From Siphonodentalium dalli (Eukaryota; Mollusca; Scaphopoda; Gadilida; Siphonodentaliidae): 64,000 nt of DNA. The stretch's first letter is position 1, and each line of letters opens with the position of its first letter. Shown one piece after another: positions 33,479 through 43,694 of this stretch. Where the stretch lies: positions 115,430,004 through 115,494,003 of the forward strand of contig CP136064.1 in assembly GCA_032622095.1 (NCBI GenBank), in the 5' to 3' direction. The notes under the pieces were generated by a model. It searched no databases. It saw only the letters and a program-made list of their open reading frames with translations, and had not been told where the DNA came from. The translations under genes were made by a program, and so were the position numbers.

Positions 33479-33659
33479 TATCTCCGTCAAAGGTATCTTG
33501 CCCACTGAACTATATAGTATATTATCCCAAGTAGGAGGGGTTAACTCTCCGAGTTGAAAAAAACGTACAAAATTCTATGGTACATATCTTCTGTCATGTT
33601 CATGACCCGTGTAATCACGTGATTTCTGACACGTAGTGAAGGAATCGCCATATTTTTTT
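33479..33659 (+). repeat. Left inverted terminal repeat of DIRS-like element 2
   Basis: Complementary to 37820-38025 through TCTTGCCCACTGAAC, ATTCTATGGTACATATCTTC and TCACGTGATTTCTGACACG. The short outer tip TATCTCCGTCAAAGG is unique to this end. Confidence 0.75.
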
Positions 33660-34467
33660 CCCTCCTCACCAGGACGGGTGCAAAAAGAATCTCTCACAAA
33701 GAATACGAAGCTAAGTTGCAGTTTGTATAGCAAAAACAGTTTTGTTTTTGTTTTATACAACAACATTATTTCTTTGCTTATAGTTGAAAATTATGTAACG
33801 ATTCACATAAAGATTACGTCGGTTTGTTCCGAATATAATAATATCGGAATCGGATGACTCGTTTCGTTTTAACCGACTTTGTCTTCCATAATTTTAATCG
33901 GTCAATGATTTATTATCCGTTTTCTGTGCAGACAATATGCAACGTTTCTGGCCTATTAAAGGCAGAACATTCGAGGCACCATTGGATATGACTAAAGACG
34001 CTGATCGTTTTCTTTATAACAAATCTATGGCATACAGGTGACGTGTTATTTAAGTTACCACGTGCGTTGACGGTGGTTAAAGGTATCACGAAATTAGGTG
34101 ACTTATTTTCGAGTTCATTTTTTTGTTTGACGGCTTTCTTTATACATTGACAATCATCGTCTGGTGTACAACTGACGGAAAAAGCAGTGTTTAAACGCTT
34201 GTGAAATAGGCTGATAGGATTGTAAAATCCCGAATGTCACTTTGAACCTTTTTCACCCTGGATGATTAACAATGGGGCCGTTACTGCCTTGGTTGCCACA
34301 TGGTAACATAACACAACAGGTGTATTTGTGATTGTTCGCAATCACATTAATTACTTTCACAGGACTGCTAATCGAGGTAAGACCTGGTTCATGAATCGCC
34401 TTCCCCGTAGCTCCCCTTGAAGTCGCTTCCCTCGTTTCGAGGTCCCAAGAGTAGAGAACGAAAGTCG

Positions 34468-35020
34468 ATATATAGGGTTCCTCTAATTGGCGTAATTAGC
34501 ACTCGGAGCGATAGTCACACCACACAGGACGCGGGTTGGGGCTACCCATCGAACCCGTAGCTCACACGAGTTGCTTCCCCTAGGACACGGACAAACTCGC
34601 GGGGAAGGATCCAGAGAATTTTTGTTTTGGGACACCTGTTCTGTATTTGAGTATGTGCCCATATAAATTTGGATGTTAAAATATTCAGTACTGGATACTT
34701 GATTGTGCAAATAAAGGCTCCATATTATAGACTATATATCATCTGCGGGCTGATGATTTGCATTACTAGGACATTTTGTTGAATTGTAGAAAAATTCCTT
34801 GAAAATATGGAAGATCCAACTGGAATAAATACTATCTACATGGAATTTGGGGACATTTGGGTCTCTATAGTTTGGGCACCCAAACCTGTAACAGGTATCA
34901 AAACATCCCTGTATCCTTCTCTGACTTGCCGATATATCGTGTTCCTCTAATTGGCGTAATTAGCACTCGGGGCGATAGTCACACCAAACAGGCGCGGGTT
35001 GGGGCTACCCATTGAACCCA
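34468..35020. repeat. Direct duplication flanking a hAT-like derivative
   Basis: TTCCTCTAATTGGCGTAATT and CGATAGTCACACCA occur at 34478-34522 and again at 34939-34985, each continuing into GCGGGTTGGGGCTACCCAT. A third diverged copy is at ~36090-36160 (TTCATTGGCATAATTAGCAC). The duplicated block is part of the element's interior. Confidence 0.6.
34597..34913. mobile_element. Short H1-family hAT-like derivative inside DIRS-like element 2
   Basis: The left end GGAAGGATCCAGAGAATTTT and right end CCCTGTATCCTTCTCTG are imperfectly inverted. It carries the family's subterminal GGCACCCAAACCTGTAACAG. No clear 8-bp duplication, so boundaries are approximate. Confidence 0.5.
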
Positions 35021-35222
35021 TTAGTCACATTGGTGCGCTCCCTGGACTATCGAATGGGACGTCAATCTGCTTCTGCGGGTCGACCGTTGGCTGTTGACGT
35101 GCCCCGGACGGCTGTGACCACTGAGCTCTACTAAAACACTCGACACACGCCGTCCATCGCTACAAGTCGTCATCTCGGGGTCAGCGCGGCTGGGGGATAC
35201 ACCCTCGGTGATCCCTGACCAT

Positions 35223-35373
35223 GCTCTCCGGTGCCTTATGATCATAGTGTGTGGAAATTTGGGTTAAAATTACTAGTCGAATGGCCATTTTACTTTGTCT
35301 CAATTCAAATTAGGAGACTTTTTCTCAAATTATTACATTTACGCAATTATTTGGCACCTGAAAGTTTATCCTC
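35223..35373. mobile_element. Small TIR element in DIRS-like element 2 (family M7)
   Basis: Diverged ends CTCTCCGGTGCC and GGCACCTGAAAG around ~125 bp; related to 16558-16728. Confidence 0.5.
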
Positions 35374-36330
35374 CATGCCTTCTGCCCCAGCTGGGCTTGG
35401 AATGGGATCACAGTTCACAGGCTTGTTTCCTCCTTATTATAAGTCACCACTTCCGGGGGCTTGGCTGACAGGTTACTGGCCGCATTCTGGCCAACAGCTG
35501 CCAGTAACTTCGTGTTTGATTTTAAATGAAAACAAAAGATCTTATTCCCTGACGCCATTATAGCAGGAAGCTTGCTTGGGAACTGGTACCTACTAACCTC
35601 CCATCGCCAGTTCGGTCGGTTGGATATCGGGATCGGTCCTGCTGCTGCTCCACCCCGAGATGTACAGGCTCTGGACATTCCTCCGGGGTCCCCAATGACC
35701 AGACCTCACATGCAATTAGAAATGAAGCTTGTCGTGGTGTATTGTGCTGTTAACACTCCATCGACGGATGGAGATCAGGATCAGATCGAGCAGTCGCTCC
35801 AGCACGAGGTGAAAGGGCTTTCGACATTTCTTTCGGGTCACCTTTACATGCGCTTACGAGGGAGCTCAGTTAGTTGTTCAGTGTTCTCTGATGCAGCCAA
35901 GCGCAGGAAGAAAATTAATGTCGAATTTTGATTAGCAAATAACCTCAGATTGACATGATTTGATAGCATTGTTCTACAATCATTTACAATTTAACAGAAC
36001 ATCAGAGTGCTTTCCCTTGTTTCGAGGGTTCCAAGGAAGAGATAGAAACCTTTACGACCAGGACACTGTCACTTGTCGATGTATAGTGTTCCCTTCATTG
36101 GCATAATTAGCACTCAGGATGATAGTCCCACCAAACAGGTCGCGGGTTGGGGCTACCCATCGAACCCATTGGCCGCATTTGGTGGCCTTTCTGGACTATC
36201 GACAGGGACTCCAAGTCGGATACTACGGGACGACTGTTGACATACCCTGGGACAGTCAAATGAGGAAATAGGATACAAGTTGCATGGCTTTTGTTAGCAT
36301 TTGGGTAGCAACTTGCCCTGTGATGCTGGT
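35374..36330. other. GC-rich interior of DIRS-like element 2
   Basis: Aligns in patches with 17090-17450 of element 1 (CCTTCTGCCCCAGCTGGGCT versus CCTTCGGTCCCTGCTGGGCT; CATCGCCAGTTCGG versus CATCGCAAGTTCGG). Short ORFs on both strands, up to 119 codons, have no recognisable domain. Confidence 0.5.
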
Positions 36331-36352
36331 CAGTTTGTACCCTGCCTAACGT

Positions 36353-36422
36353 CGTCGGAGATGGGTGGTTATGCCATCGGACTGCACACTTGGCGACCTG
36401 GGTTCGACCATCCTGAGAGGTA
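36353..36422 (+). repeat. tRNA-like sequence in DIRS-like element 2
   Basis: GGTGGTTATGCCATCGGACT followed by ACCTGGGTTCGACCATCC. Counterpart of 17448-17512; the B-box-like GGGTTCGACC is closer to consensus here. Confidence 0.5.
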
Positions 36423-37321
36423 TTCAACCATTTTACTGTTCTCGGGTTGGGATGTGTTCAACTTCTTGCTTTATAAGTGGTTGCTTCTTTCCATGTTCCA
36501 TCCAGCTCTTTCATGGTCACAGGCTTTGCTGGAGAATGTCTATAGTCATTCATATCACTAGATTAGTATATGACTCTCGCCCTTTCATTTTCCTGACTTT
36601 TTAAGACGTGTTCTGGACTGGTTCGGGTGCTCGATAGGGTAAATATTTGGGACGCAAGAATCAGAGATAAACAAGCATACATGCTTTATCTCCGACCTCG
36701 CTGTGTTTCCGTAATAGATACGAATGACATATATTTTGTCTTCAGGTTGCTTTCAGTGCTAACTCAACATGGATTTCACTTTTGTTGTCCAGTCATACAT
36801 AGATGAGTCCATTATCCATGGTTCGACATATGCTCAATTTCGGAACACTGTTGACATGAGGTCTAGTTCAGCACCCCACTCGATCCTTTGCTGACCTCAG
36901 CGATTGCCAATGCAGGATAATGTTGCACCTGTGGGGCAGCATATGAATCGTGTTGGGCACAATTCATAAAGTTTCATTACATACCTGCCGTCAGTTTCTG
37001 CTGGTTTTGGGCTTGTGCCACAATCCTGATGCATCGTTAGTCCAATTTTTGTTTTTGTGGATTTCCACCTTAACGACATTGGAATTTCGGTTCCTGGCTG
37101 CCTTTCTGTCATGGGTTCAGTAGCCTGTGATTGGTCAGTTGGGTTTAACTGTGTTGGTGGGCATTTCCACATTTGGGAACGTCATCGGGGAAAAATGTCA
37201 TGGCTTATTACATCTTAGTCGGTCATATCTCGAACTCCAGGCGTCAAACTAAGTTTTCTGCTGTGAAACTCCAATTCTGAGCCCTGTTCTTCATACGGCC
37301 TGAGCCTTGCAACGTATGTCT

Positions 37322-37341
37322 GGGGGGGGGGGGGGGGGGGC
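37322..37341 (+). repeat. Poly-G tract
   Basis: About nineteen consecutive G at the position homologous to the run at 21479 in DIRS-like element 1. Confidence 0.8.
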
Positions 37342-37498
37342 AAGTACTCGGCTGATACATTATTAGCCCTAAGTTCCGATGCGAATGTCGTATCCATCTC
37401 TTAAACTCTTAAGTGGCCACTTTTTGTTCGTTTGTGAGTGCTGACAGGTATTAGTTTAGGATGGAATATTACATTGGCTTATGGTCCTATTGTGCATG

Positions 37499-37567
37499 TG
37501 TGTATATATATATATATATGTATATACATATATATCTATATGTCTGTGCATGTGTATGTATATATTG
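37499..37567. repeat. TA/TG microsatellite
   Basis: TGTATATATATATATATATG with interrupted continuation; a small insertion relative to element 1, where the flanking sequence runs TATTTATTGTAGGTTATCGG. Confidence 0.8.
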
Positions 37568-37668
37568 TAGGTTATCAGGTCAATCCAGTTCTTTGATTCA
37601 GATGCATAGCGGTGTTTTTGTTTCCTCGTGGCCTCCACCTGTTAGAAAATTCTATGCTTTACCATATA

Positions 37669-37758
37669 GTTCAGTGGGCAAGATACCTTTGACGGAGATA
37701 CAATATTTTCCTAAAAAAGTAAAATATATATCTCCTAGAAGTATCTTGCCCACTGAAC
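37669..37758. repeat. Internal complementary region of DIRS-like element 2
   Basis: 37669-37700 is the exact complement of 33479-33510; 37701-37758 is the exact complement of 37968-38025. The 32+58 nt layout is identical to element 1. Confidence 0.85.
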
Positions 37759-37819
37759 GCTGAGCTCCCTCCCAGGGTTTCGCACCCACCCCGCTCACGA
37801 GGAATGTCCTACTGGGGAT

Positions 37820-38025
37820 AAAAAATATGTCGATTCCTTCACTACGTGTCAGAAATCACGTGATTACACGGGTCATGAACATGACAGAAGATATGTACCA
37901 TAGAATTTCGTACGTTTTTTTTAACTCTGAGAGTTAACCACTCCTACTTGGGATAATATACCATATAGTTCAGTGGGCAAGATACTTCTAGGAGATATAT
38001 ATTTTACTTTTTTAGGAAAATATTG
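37820..38025 (-). repeat. Right inverted terminal repeat of DIRS-like element 2
   Basis: Complement of 33479-33659 plus a ~42-nt outer tip (ACTTCTAGGAGATATATATT onward). Confidence 0.75.
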
Positions 38026-38202
38026 TTTTTAATGTTTATGAATTATACATCGATCATGCCATGAATCTCTACTCTTAGCTACGCATGTAGAGATCATATT
38101 CCACCAGTACAAAACCTGCGAACTTTTTGATGGTATTACAGGGAAGTTTATAACATTGAAAAAGCGGTGCAGATAATATATTTCTCAGTTATTACCTATT
38201 CC

Positions 38203-38601
38203 TTAACCCTTTACCCAACAGAAGGGCCCTGTGCCAATGCATTCTCTTATATATGCGAGTCGACCATAGGTTGCCTCGCATATATAAGAGAATGCATTGG
38301 CTTAACACATTAAAAATTATAAAATTGTTAAAGAATGTAAGAAAAAATGGTAAAAAATGTTAAAAAAAAATTTTTTTAGGCCAATGCATTCTCGTATATA
38401 TGCGAGGCGACCTATGGTCGACTCGCATATATAAGAGAATGCATTGGCACAGGGCATAACTGTAACTATCACAATGTGGTCAAGGAGCCGGTTCCAATGA
38501 TATCCATATTTGTATGGTTCTATTGAGACAGACCGAAGATATTTTAGGCTGTTGAAGCTTTATTTGGCCGGTTATGGCCGGTTTGTTGGGTAAAGGGTTA
38601 A
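38203..38601 (+). mobile_element. TTAA-flanked piggyBac-like MITE (family M3)
   Basis: Ends TTAACCCTTTACCCAACA and TGTTGGGTAAAGGGTTAA. Two ~70-bp hairpins (TGCCAATGCATTCTC, TTATATATGCGAGTCGACC and complements) flank an A/T spacer. A ~120-bp unpaired segment (GGTCAAGGAGCCGGTTCC and onward) completes it. 53896-54295 is a nearly identical copy in reverse orientation. Confidence 0.85.
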
Positions 38602-39386
38602 TAATATATTTCAATTTAGGTGAAGGTCCCAACTCGAAATTGTATGATTTAAGTGGCTTTATGAAAAAAATTGCTTTGCATTGCTCAGAATCATGGACTT
38701 TCTCCCAGGTAATTAATGCAATGTTTATTGAGATATCAGCTCACAAAAAAGCATGCAATCTCGAGCTGGGACCACCCCCTGCTGTGAAGTAGATTATTGT
38801 GGAACAAGAATTAACAAATAAATATAAATGTAGTCCCTGACTTGTTTGTTCAATGTTATAAAGTTCCCTGTCAGAACAGGTCAGAACATCAAAAAGTTCT
38901 CAGGTTTTCTGTTGGTGGAATATGATCTCTACGGGGATAGGTATAGTAAAGATTCATGGCATGATCTAGAATTATACCTTGAACTGTGTTGTGATAAACC
39001 TCAAGGCCTAGATTTATAAGGTTTGCTTTTTACTCGGCAAGTGTACATAATAGACTTAGTGTTTCTAGTTACTGTCAGGGCTCGAAATGTTCTGAAATTT
39101 CTACTTCTGACTGGGGACAGGCAGAATTATCTCCTACCTGATAACTTTGCCTGCTCATCTCCTCATATACCTTACTCATATTTAAATTCCCACAGTACTA
39201 TATTTCGCTCAGTTTCGAATTTGTGCACTTTAAATTTGCGCACCTTGGTTCGTGATTAAAACCTGACAAAACTATTTTAAAGCCCAATCTGATGTAAATG
39301 TTCTGCGACCAAATGTTAACTGTTAATTATATGGTTTTGATGATAGTTATTTATACTATTCTTGGTCCAATGACAAGCCTTGAAAT
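38602..39386. other. Intergenic sequence with a possible hAT end
   Basis: No gene supported. CAGGGCTCGAAATG at 39076 looks like a hAT left terminus, but I could not find its partner. Two ORFs of 72 and 78 codons lack motifs. Confidence 0.4.
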
Positions 39387-39614
39387 AGTGTGTCTGTCAT
39401 TTGTAGAATGAGGTCCCCAGAGGGTGAATTTAGTGATGCTACCCCGCATGGCAGGCTAGCATCACCAAATTCACCCTCTGGGAACCTCATTCTGCTGAGT
39501 TGTAAGCAGAATGAGATCCCCAGAGGGTGAGTTTGGTGATGCTAGCCCACTATGCGGGGTAGCATCACTAAATTCACCCTCGGGGGACCTCATTCTGCAA
39601 ATGACAGGCACACT
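39387..39614. mobile_element. Complete M5 element, two hairpins back to back
   Basis: Bounded by TAGTGTGTCTGTCATTTG and CAAATGACAGGCACACTA. Hairpin 1 (39405-39495) and hairpin 2 (39505-39598) each pair GAATGAGGTCCCCAGAGGGT with its complement; the halves are also mutually inverted. Confidence 0.8.
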
Positions 39615-39773
39615 ATTTCAAGGGTTGTCCAATGATAAATTTAAATAGACATCATTGGCATGAAATAGGAAGATAGTTAAAAGTGAGCACAACAACCGTG
39701 TAAAGATGGGTTTTGATTTCAGAAGTCACCAAGTAGTTTATATTTGAGTACTATATACAACTCATCACATATA

Positions 39774-39936
39774 AACTCTTTCATGACTGGAGCATCCGGA
39801 AATTTTGCAAATACCCTATGCCAGTGCATCTCTTATATATGCGAGGCTCCCAATGGGAGACTCACACATATACGAAAATGCACTGCCACAGAATCATTAA
39901 TGCTGCACCAGGTAGCTTCCGTCATGAAAGGGTTAA
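39774..39936. mobile_element. Short M2 MITE with a single hairpin
   Basis: CTCTTTCATGACTGGAGCAT at the left, CGTCATGAAAGGGTTAA at the right, one hairpin only. A natural deletion derivative of the two-hairpin form. Confidence 0.65.
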
Positions 39937-40571
39937 CTCTTATTTTCCCAGGGGATTCACTATTTTAAACTTTTTGAGTCTTACTATTTTTTGCTCTGTT
40001 TTAAATTTGCACACACATGGGTGCGTGAAAAATAGTACTTCACAAATTTAAATACAAGAGAGCATAACATGTCTTTGAGAAATGGAAAGATTAGATGCTT
40101 TCATTCTCTATGAATTATTTTTAAATTTTCAGATTTTTCACCAAAACAGGTCACTTATTTAAATAATCTCGCTGAATTAAATTCTTCTCATTTAGAATTT
40201 TTGGTGAGAAACTATCTAGATATAAATCCTTCCAAATTCAAATTCAGACTAAGTACTGCTATATATCAGATATACATAGATAGTATTTTACAATCAAGCA
40301 GAAGAGGGCAGTCTAAGCTCCCTGTCATAGATGATAGGTAGCACAGATCCACTTGTCACTCAGAAACAGTGTATACATTTTGAGCCCTATAACAGCTACT
40401 CTAAGTGCAATCCAATTGATGCCATTAATTAATATCCATGGTAAGTGCATGGTTTTGATGCCAGTGATAAGCAACAGTATGCTCAGAAATGACGAGTAAA
40501 ATAAAACACTTATAATTCTGGGACCAAACTTGTATATATAACCAGAACTCCAGAATTGGGTTGTGAAGATC
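39937..40571. other. Intergenic sequence, nothing recognised
   Basis: About 630 bp, AT-rich, without repeat family or gene signal. Confidence 0.4.
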
Positions 40572-40922
40572 AGTAAGGCAAAATAAAAAAAAAAGTGTTT
40601 TGGTTCTCACCCCCATCTCATTGAATAAAAAGGGCGACGTTAGGCATTTTTATTTTGATGCCTGATGTTATGACCAAAAAAAAACTGAATCCCTGTCTTG
40701 TATTAGGTGTACAATGTTTTTTTTATATCAGACTAAATGAGTTTATATGAATAACAGTTCCCTCTACAGTTTCTGGTTATTACTAGACAGATGAAGGTGT
40801 ATCATTGTCCATGCTTACTATGTGCAGAAAACAAATAGAATTAAACAATAAAGACCACCCTCCCTCACTGAATTAAAAAATATTGCCCGAGAACCAAAAC
40901 CCTTTTTTTTTTGGCCTAATGA
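40572..40922. mobile_element. TIR element ending in purine-tract inverted repeats (M8)
   Basis: The left end has AAAAGTGTTTTGGTTCTC and the right end GAGAACCAAAACCC followed by a T run and GGCCTAA. About 350 bp, non-coding. Related, inverted copy at 26944-27530. Confidence 0.55.
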
Positions 40923-41087
40923 TGTTGTATTTTTATTGTGTTCTACTTCAGTTTTTCAGGAAATGACCTACGCAATTTACATTTTAATGTCTACATTTGT
41001 TGGACGTATTTATTACATAACTTTCAGGTTTAATGAAACAATATATAAGAATACAATTATATATTGCAGTAATCTAACTGGGAGCTA
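40923..41087. other. Short spacer
   Basis: AT-rich; no feature. Confidence 0.3.
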
Positions 41088-41300
41088 CACTAATGCCCTA
41101 AATAATCGACTCCTTAACCACAACAGAATTATGGGTAACTTTTCAGGATTTAGTCGGAAATATGGCTTGTTGCCATTCAATGGAAAGCTCTCAGTGAGAG
41201 CTTTCCGATGAATGTCAACAAGCCATATTTCCGACTAAATCCTGAAAAGTTACCCATAATTCTGCTGTGGTTAAGGGGTCGATTATTTAGAGCATTACTG
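41088..41300. mobile_element. Tc1/mariner-like palindromic MITE (family M1)
   Basis: CACTAATGCCC to GCATTACTG between TA dinucleotides. Nearly perfect arms with the centre GAAAGCTCTCAGTGAGAGCTTTC. One arm reads TTCAATGG, the other GATGAATG. Confidence 0.85.
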
Positions 41301-43075
41301 TACCAGTGAAGAGAGAGCTTTCCCACCATCATGATAACAGATCTCGACATTTGCATTCAATCTGTCGGGGAAAGTTTTAATCGGTACAAAATAATTGCTG
41401 TGAACAGACCCATTACCCAGCTCAGATTTCCAATTCATTTCTGTAATTGGTAATGGTATGTTCATACATTTGTCAAGCATGTGATGAATTGCGACTGTAA
41501 TCGCAACCTATCAACTAATAATAAATTATTACATACATGTGCATGCCTTTTTTGTTTTGGCTGGAGAAACTTTTACTCTGCTTGGCCTAAAAAAAAAGTT
41601 TTTAACTGATGACAACTGAAATTGCCATTTCTAGTTTTTTGAGGATGAATTAAATCTCTATTAGTTTCATATTCTCTTACCAACGTTACCCACCAGCCAA
41701 AATTGCAATTTAAGCAATTCTGTTTCAATGCATTCTGATCCTTTTCAATTGATGTACACATTTTTCTATGGTTTTGTTTTATAATATACACTTTTTTATT
41801 GAACAGACGCAAAAATAACAATATTCTTGACTACTATTGTTTTAAAGGGTACAATTGATATTTATGTATGTATATTTTATGATATTTGCTTTTAAATGAT
41901 GTGCTTGTTTTAGAGAGAGGAAGATAGAAGGAGAGTGGTACAGGGAGAGAGATAGAGGAAGAGAAATAGTAGAGGGAGAGATAGAGAGAATGAGAGAGTA
42001 GATTGTAATTGGTTATTTGAATCTAATCATTTTGTGACGCAATTGTGATTTATCTCAAAACTAGGATCAGATCATTCAAAAATTAAATCTGTTCTATCAA
42101 ATAAAATAACTAGATTTTTATCAAGTGATTACTTGATGTTACAAGGAGTTTCGGAAGAACAAATGGATCTATTTTCAGGGACGTAGCTAGGGTTCTTGAA
42201 TTGTGAGGAGGTATCCACCAGAATTTGCTATTTCTATTTGCACATACCTCTTGACTTGAACTTTCCAAATAACCATCCATTTTGAGAGAAAAAATTAAAC
42301 TTTGTCAAATTCAGACTAAAGATGAGCAATTTTCTTTCTTTTTCTTTTTTTTTACTTTAAAATCACAATATAATTTAATTTCTTTTAGGAAAGGCAATTA
42401 TTCCAGAAAATTTCTAATACCATCATACTTTTTATGCGCCTTTTGAAAAAAACGGTTGTATTATGTAATCAGTCCATCCGCCCATCTGTCAGTCTGTATG
42501 TCCATCCATCTGTTAACATTTTTGGTTTCCAATCGATAACTCCAATTTGGATTATTTGATTTGAAACAAAGCTGATGTTTCCCAGCTAAAAATACAGGTT
42601 CTGTCCAATTATTTTGACATGATTTACGGCCATTTTTCGACTTAGAATTTGACCACATTTTGGAATGAAATTAGGGGTATATCAGATATTCTTTGTAAGC
42701 TCCAATTATTATTTTATTTTGCAGTAGTACAGTTCGAAATGGCTAAAGGGCATATTTTACCACACCTTAGCGATGCTCTTGTTCATTGTGCTTCAGACTC
42801 ATGAACTTACAATATTTGAAATGTTATGCTGACATTGACGTTACTTCTCTGCTGATATTGACAAGACTTTAGTTGTGCACTTTTACTTCAAAAGAGCACA
42901 TGTTTATTCACAAGTTAGAAGTACACCTCTCAAAGCATTTTCCAGGTTCCATCTCCTGTTTGTATAAAAACTGAGAAATAGATTTAATGTTTCATCAAGA
43001 AATCCATGAATTGTATCTATCTTGACTTACAATCAGTCAATCACTGCCATTATGGTAACTATATTATCTTAGCTA
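41301..43075. other. Intergenic sequence with low-complexity and repeat relics
   Basis: No gene supported. Contains a GGCCTAAAAAAAAAG end at 41585 like family M8, a purine-rich GA tract at 41911-42003, and at 42430-42660 a relic of the ACGGTTGTATTATGTAATC / CGATAACTCCA repeat expanded at 55912-60960. Confidence 0.45.
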
Positions 43076-43288
43076 CAGTAATGCCCTAAATAATCAACTC
43101 TTAAACCACAGCAGAATTATGGATAACTTTTCAGGATTTAGTCGGAAATATTGCTTGTTGCCATTCATCGGAAAGCTCTCAGTGAGAGCTTTCCAATGAA
43201 TGGCAACAAGCCATATTTCCGACTAAATCCTGAAAAATTACCCATATTTCTGCTGTGGTTAAGGAGTCAATTATTAAGGGCATTACTG
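43076..43288. mobile_element. Tc1/mariner-like palindromic MITE (family M1)
   Basis: CAGTAATGCCC to GGGCATTACTG with the shared centre AGCTCTCAGTGAGAGCT. Arms differ at a few positions. Confidence 0.85.
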
Positions 43289-43544
43289 CATATTATCTTA
43301 GCTATTTATAAATGCCATTGTTATTGATTTAGGAAGTGGCAACATACACATTGGAGTGCACTGTTCAAACTTAATTATGTTGGATTAAAATGGCATAGAC
43401 ACATATTTCTACATTGATAGCCATCGCAATATTTTTATTTTTTGGAAAAACTAAATCTTCCAGAAAACTGCTACATCTTTTACACATAGCATGATCTGTG
43501 ACGGCTGTAAAACTGACACTAAGGGACGTGGCTAGAGGGTCTCT

Positions 43545-43549
43545 GTGAG

Positions 43550-43590
<41 letters not shown>

Positions 43591-43640
43591 CTTGATTGAC
43601 CACCTTGGAATTTCTAACTGCACCCCCCCCCCCCAACCCC
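43545..43640. repeat. Poly-G run of ~40 nt followed by a poly-C run
   Basis: About forty uninterrupted G from 43551, then CTTGATTGACC and a shorter C run at ~43622-43634. Length is likely unstable in assembly and in vivo. Overlapping poly-Gly and poly-Pro ORFs are artefacts of the run. Confidence 0.85.
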
Positions 43641-43694
43641 ACCCTGGAGCAGGCCGAAAATTTCCAAGTCAGAAATTCCATTTGCCCTCTTGGG

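Larger units (their letters stand above)
33479..38025 (+). mobile_element. DIRS-like element 2, apparently non-autonomous
   Basis: Same plan as element 1: inverted repeats of ~180-205 bp at 33479-33659 and 37820-38025, unequal tips, and a 90-nt internal complementary region at 37669-37758 exactly matching its own left tip (33479-33510) and right tip (37968-38025). Its tips differ from element 1 (AAAGGTATC for AAAGTCATC; TTTTTAGGAAAATATTG for ATTTTGAAAAATATTG), and the internal region differs in the same way. The interior is diverged and 2.1 kb shorter, with a nested short hAT-like derivative, a TIR element, a tRNA-like segment, a poly-G run and a TA microsatellite. No polymerase or recombinase frame recognised. 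Confidence 0.72.

Noticed and set aside
39023-39259. 78-codon ORF over a CAGGGCTCGAAAT motif
   Set aside because: The motif looks like a hAT terminus rather than a coding start, and the matching end was not found, so neither gene nor element is claimed.
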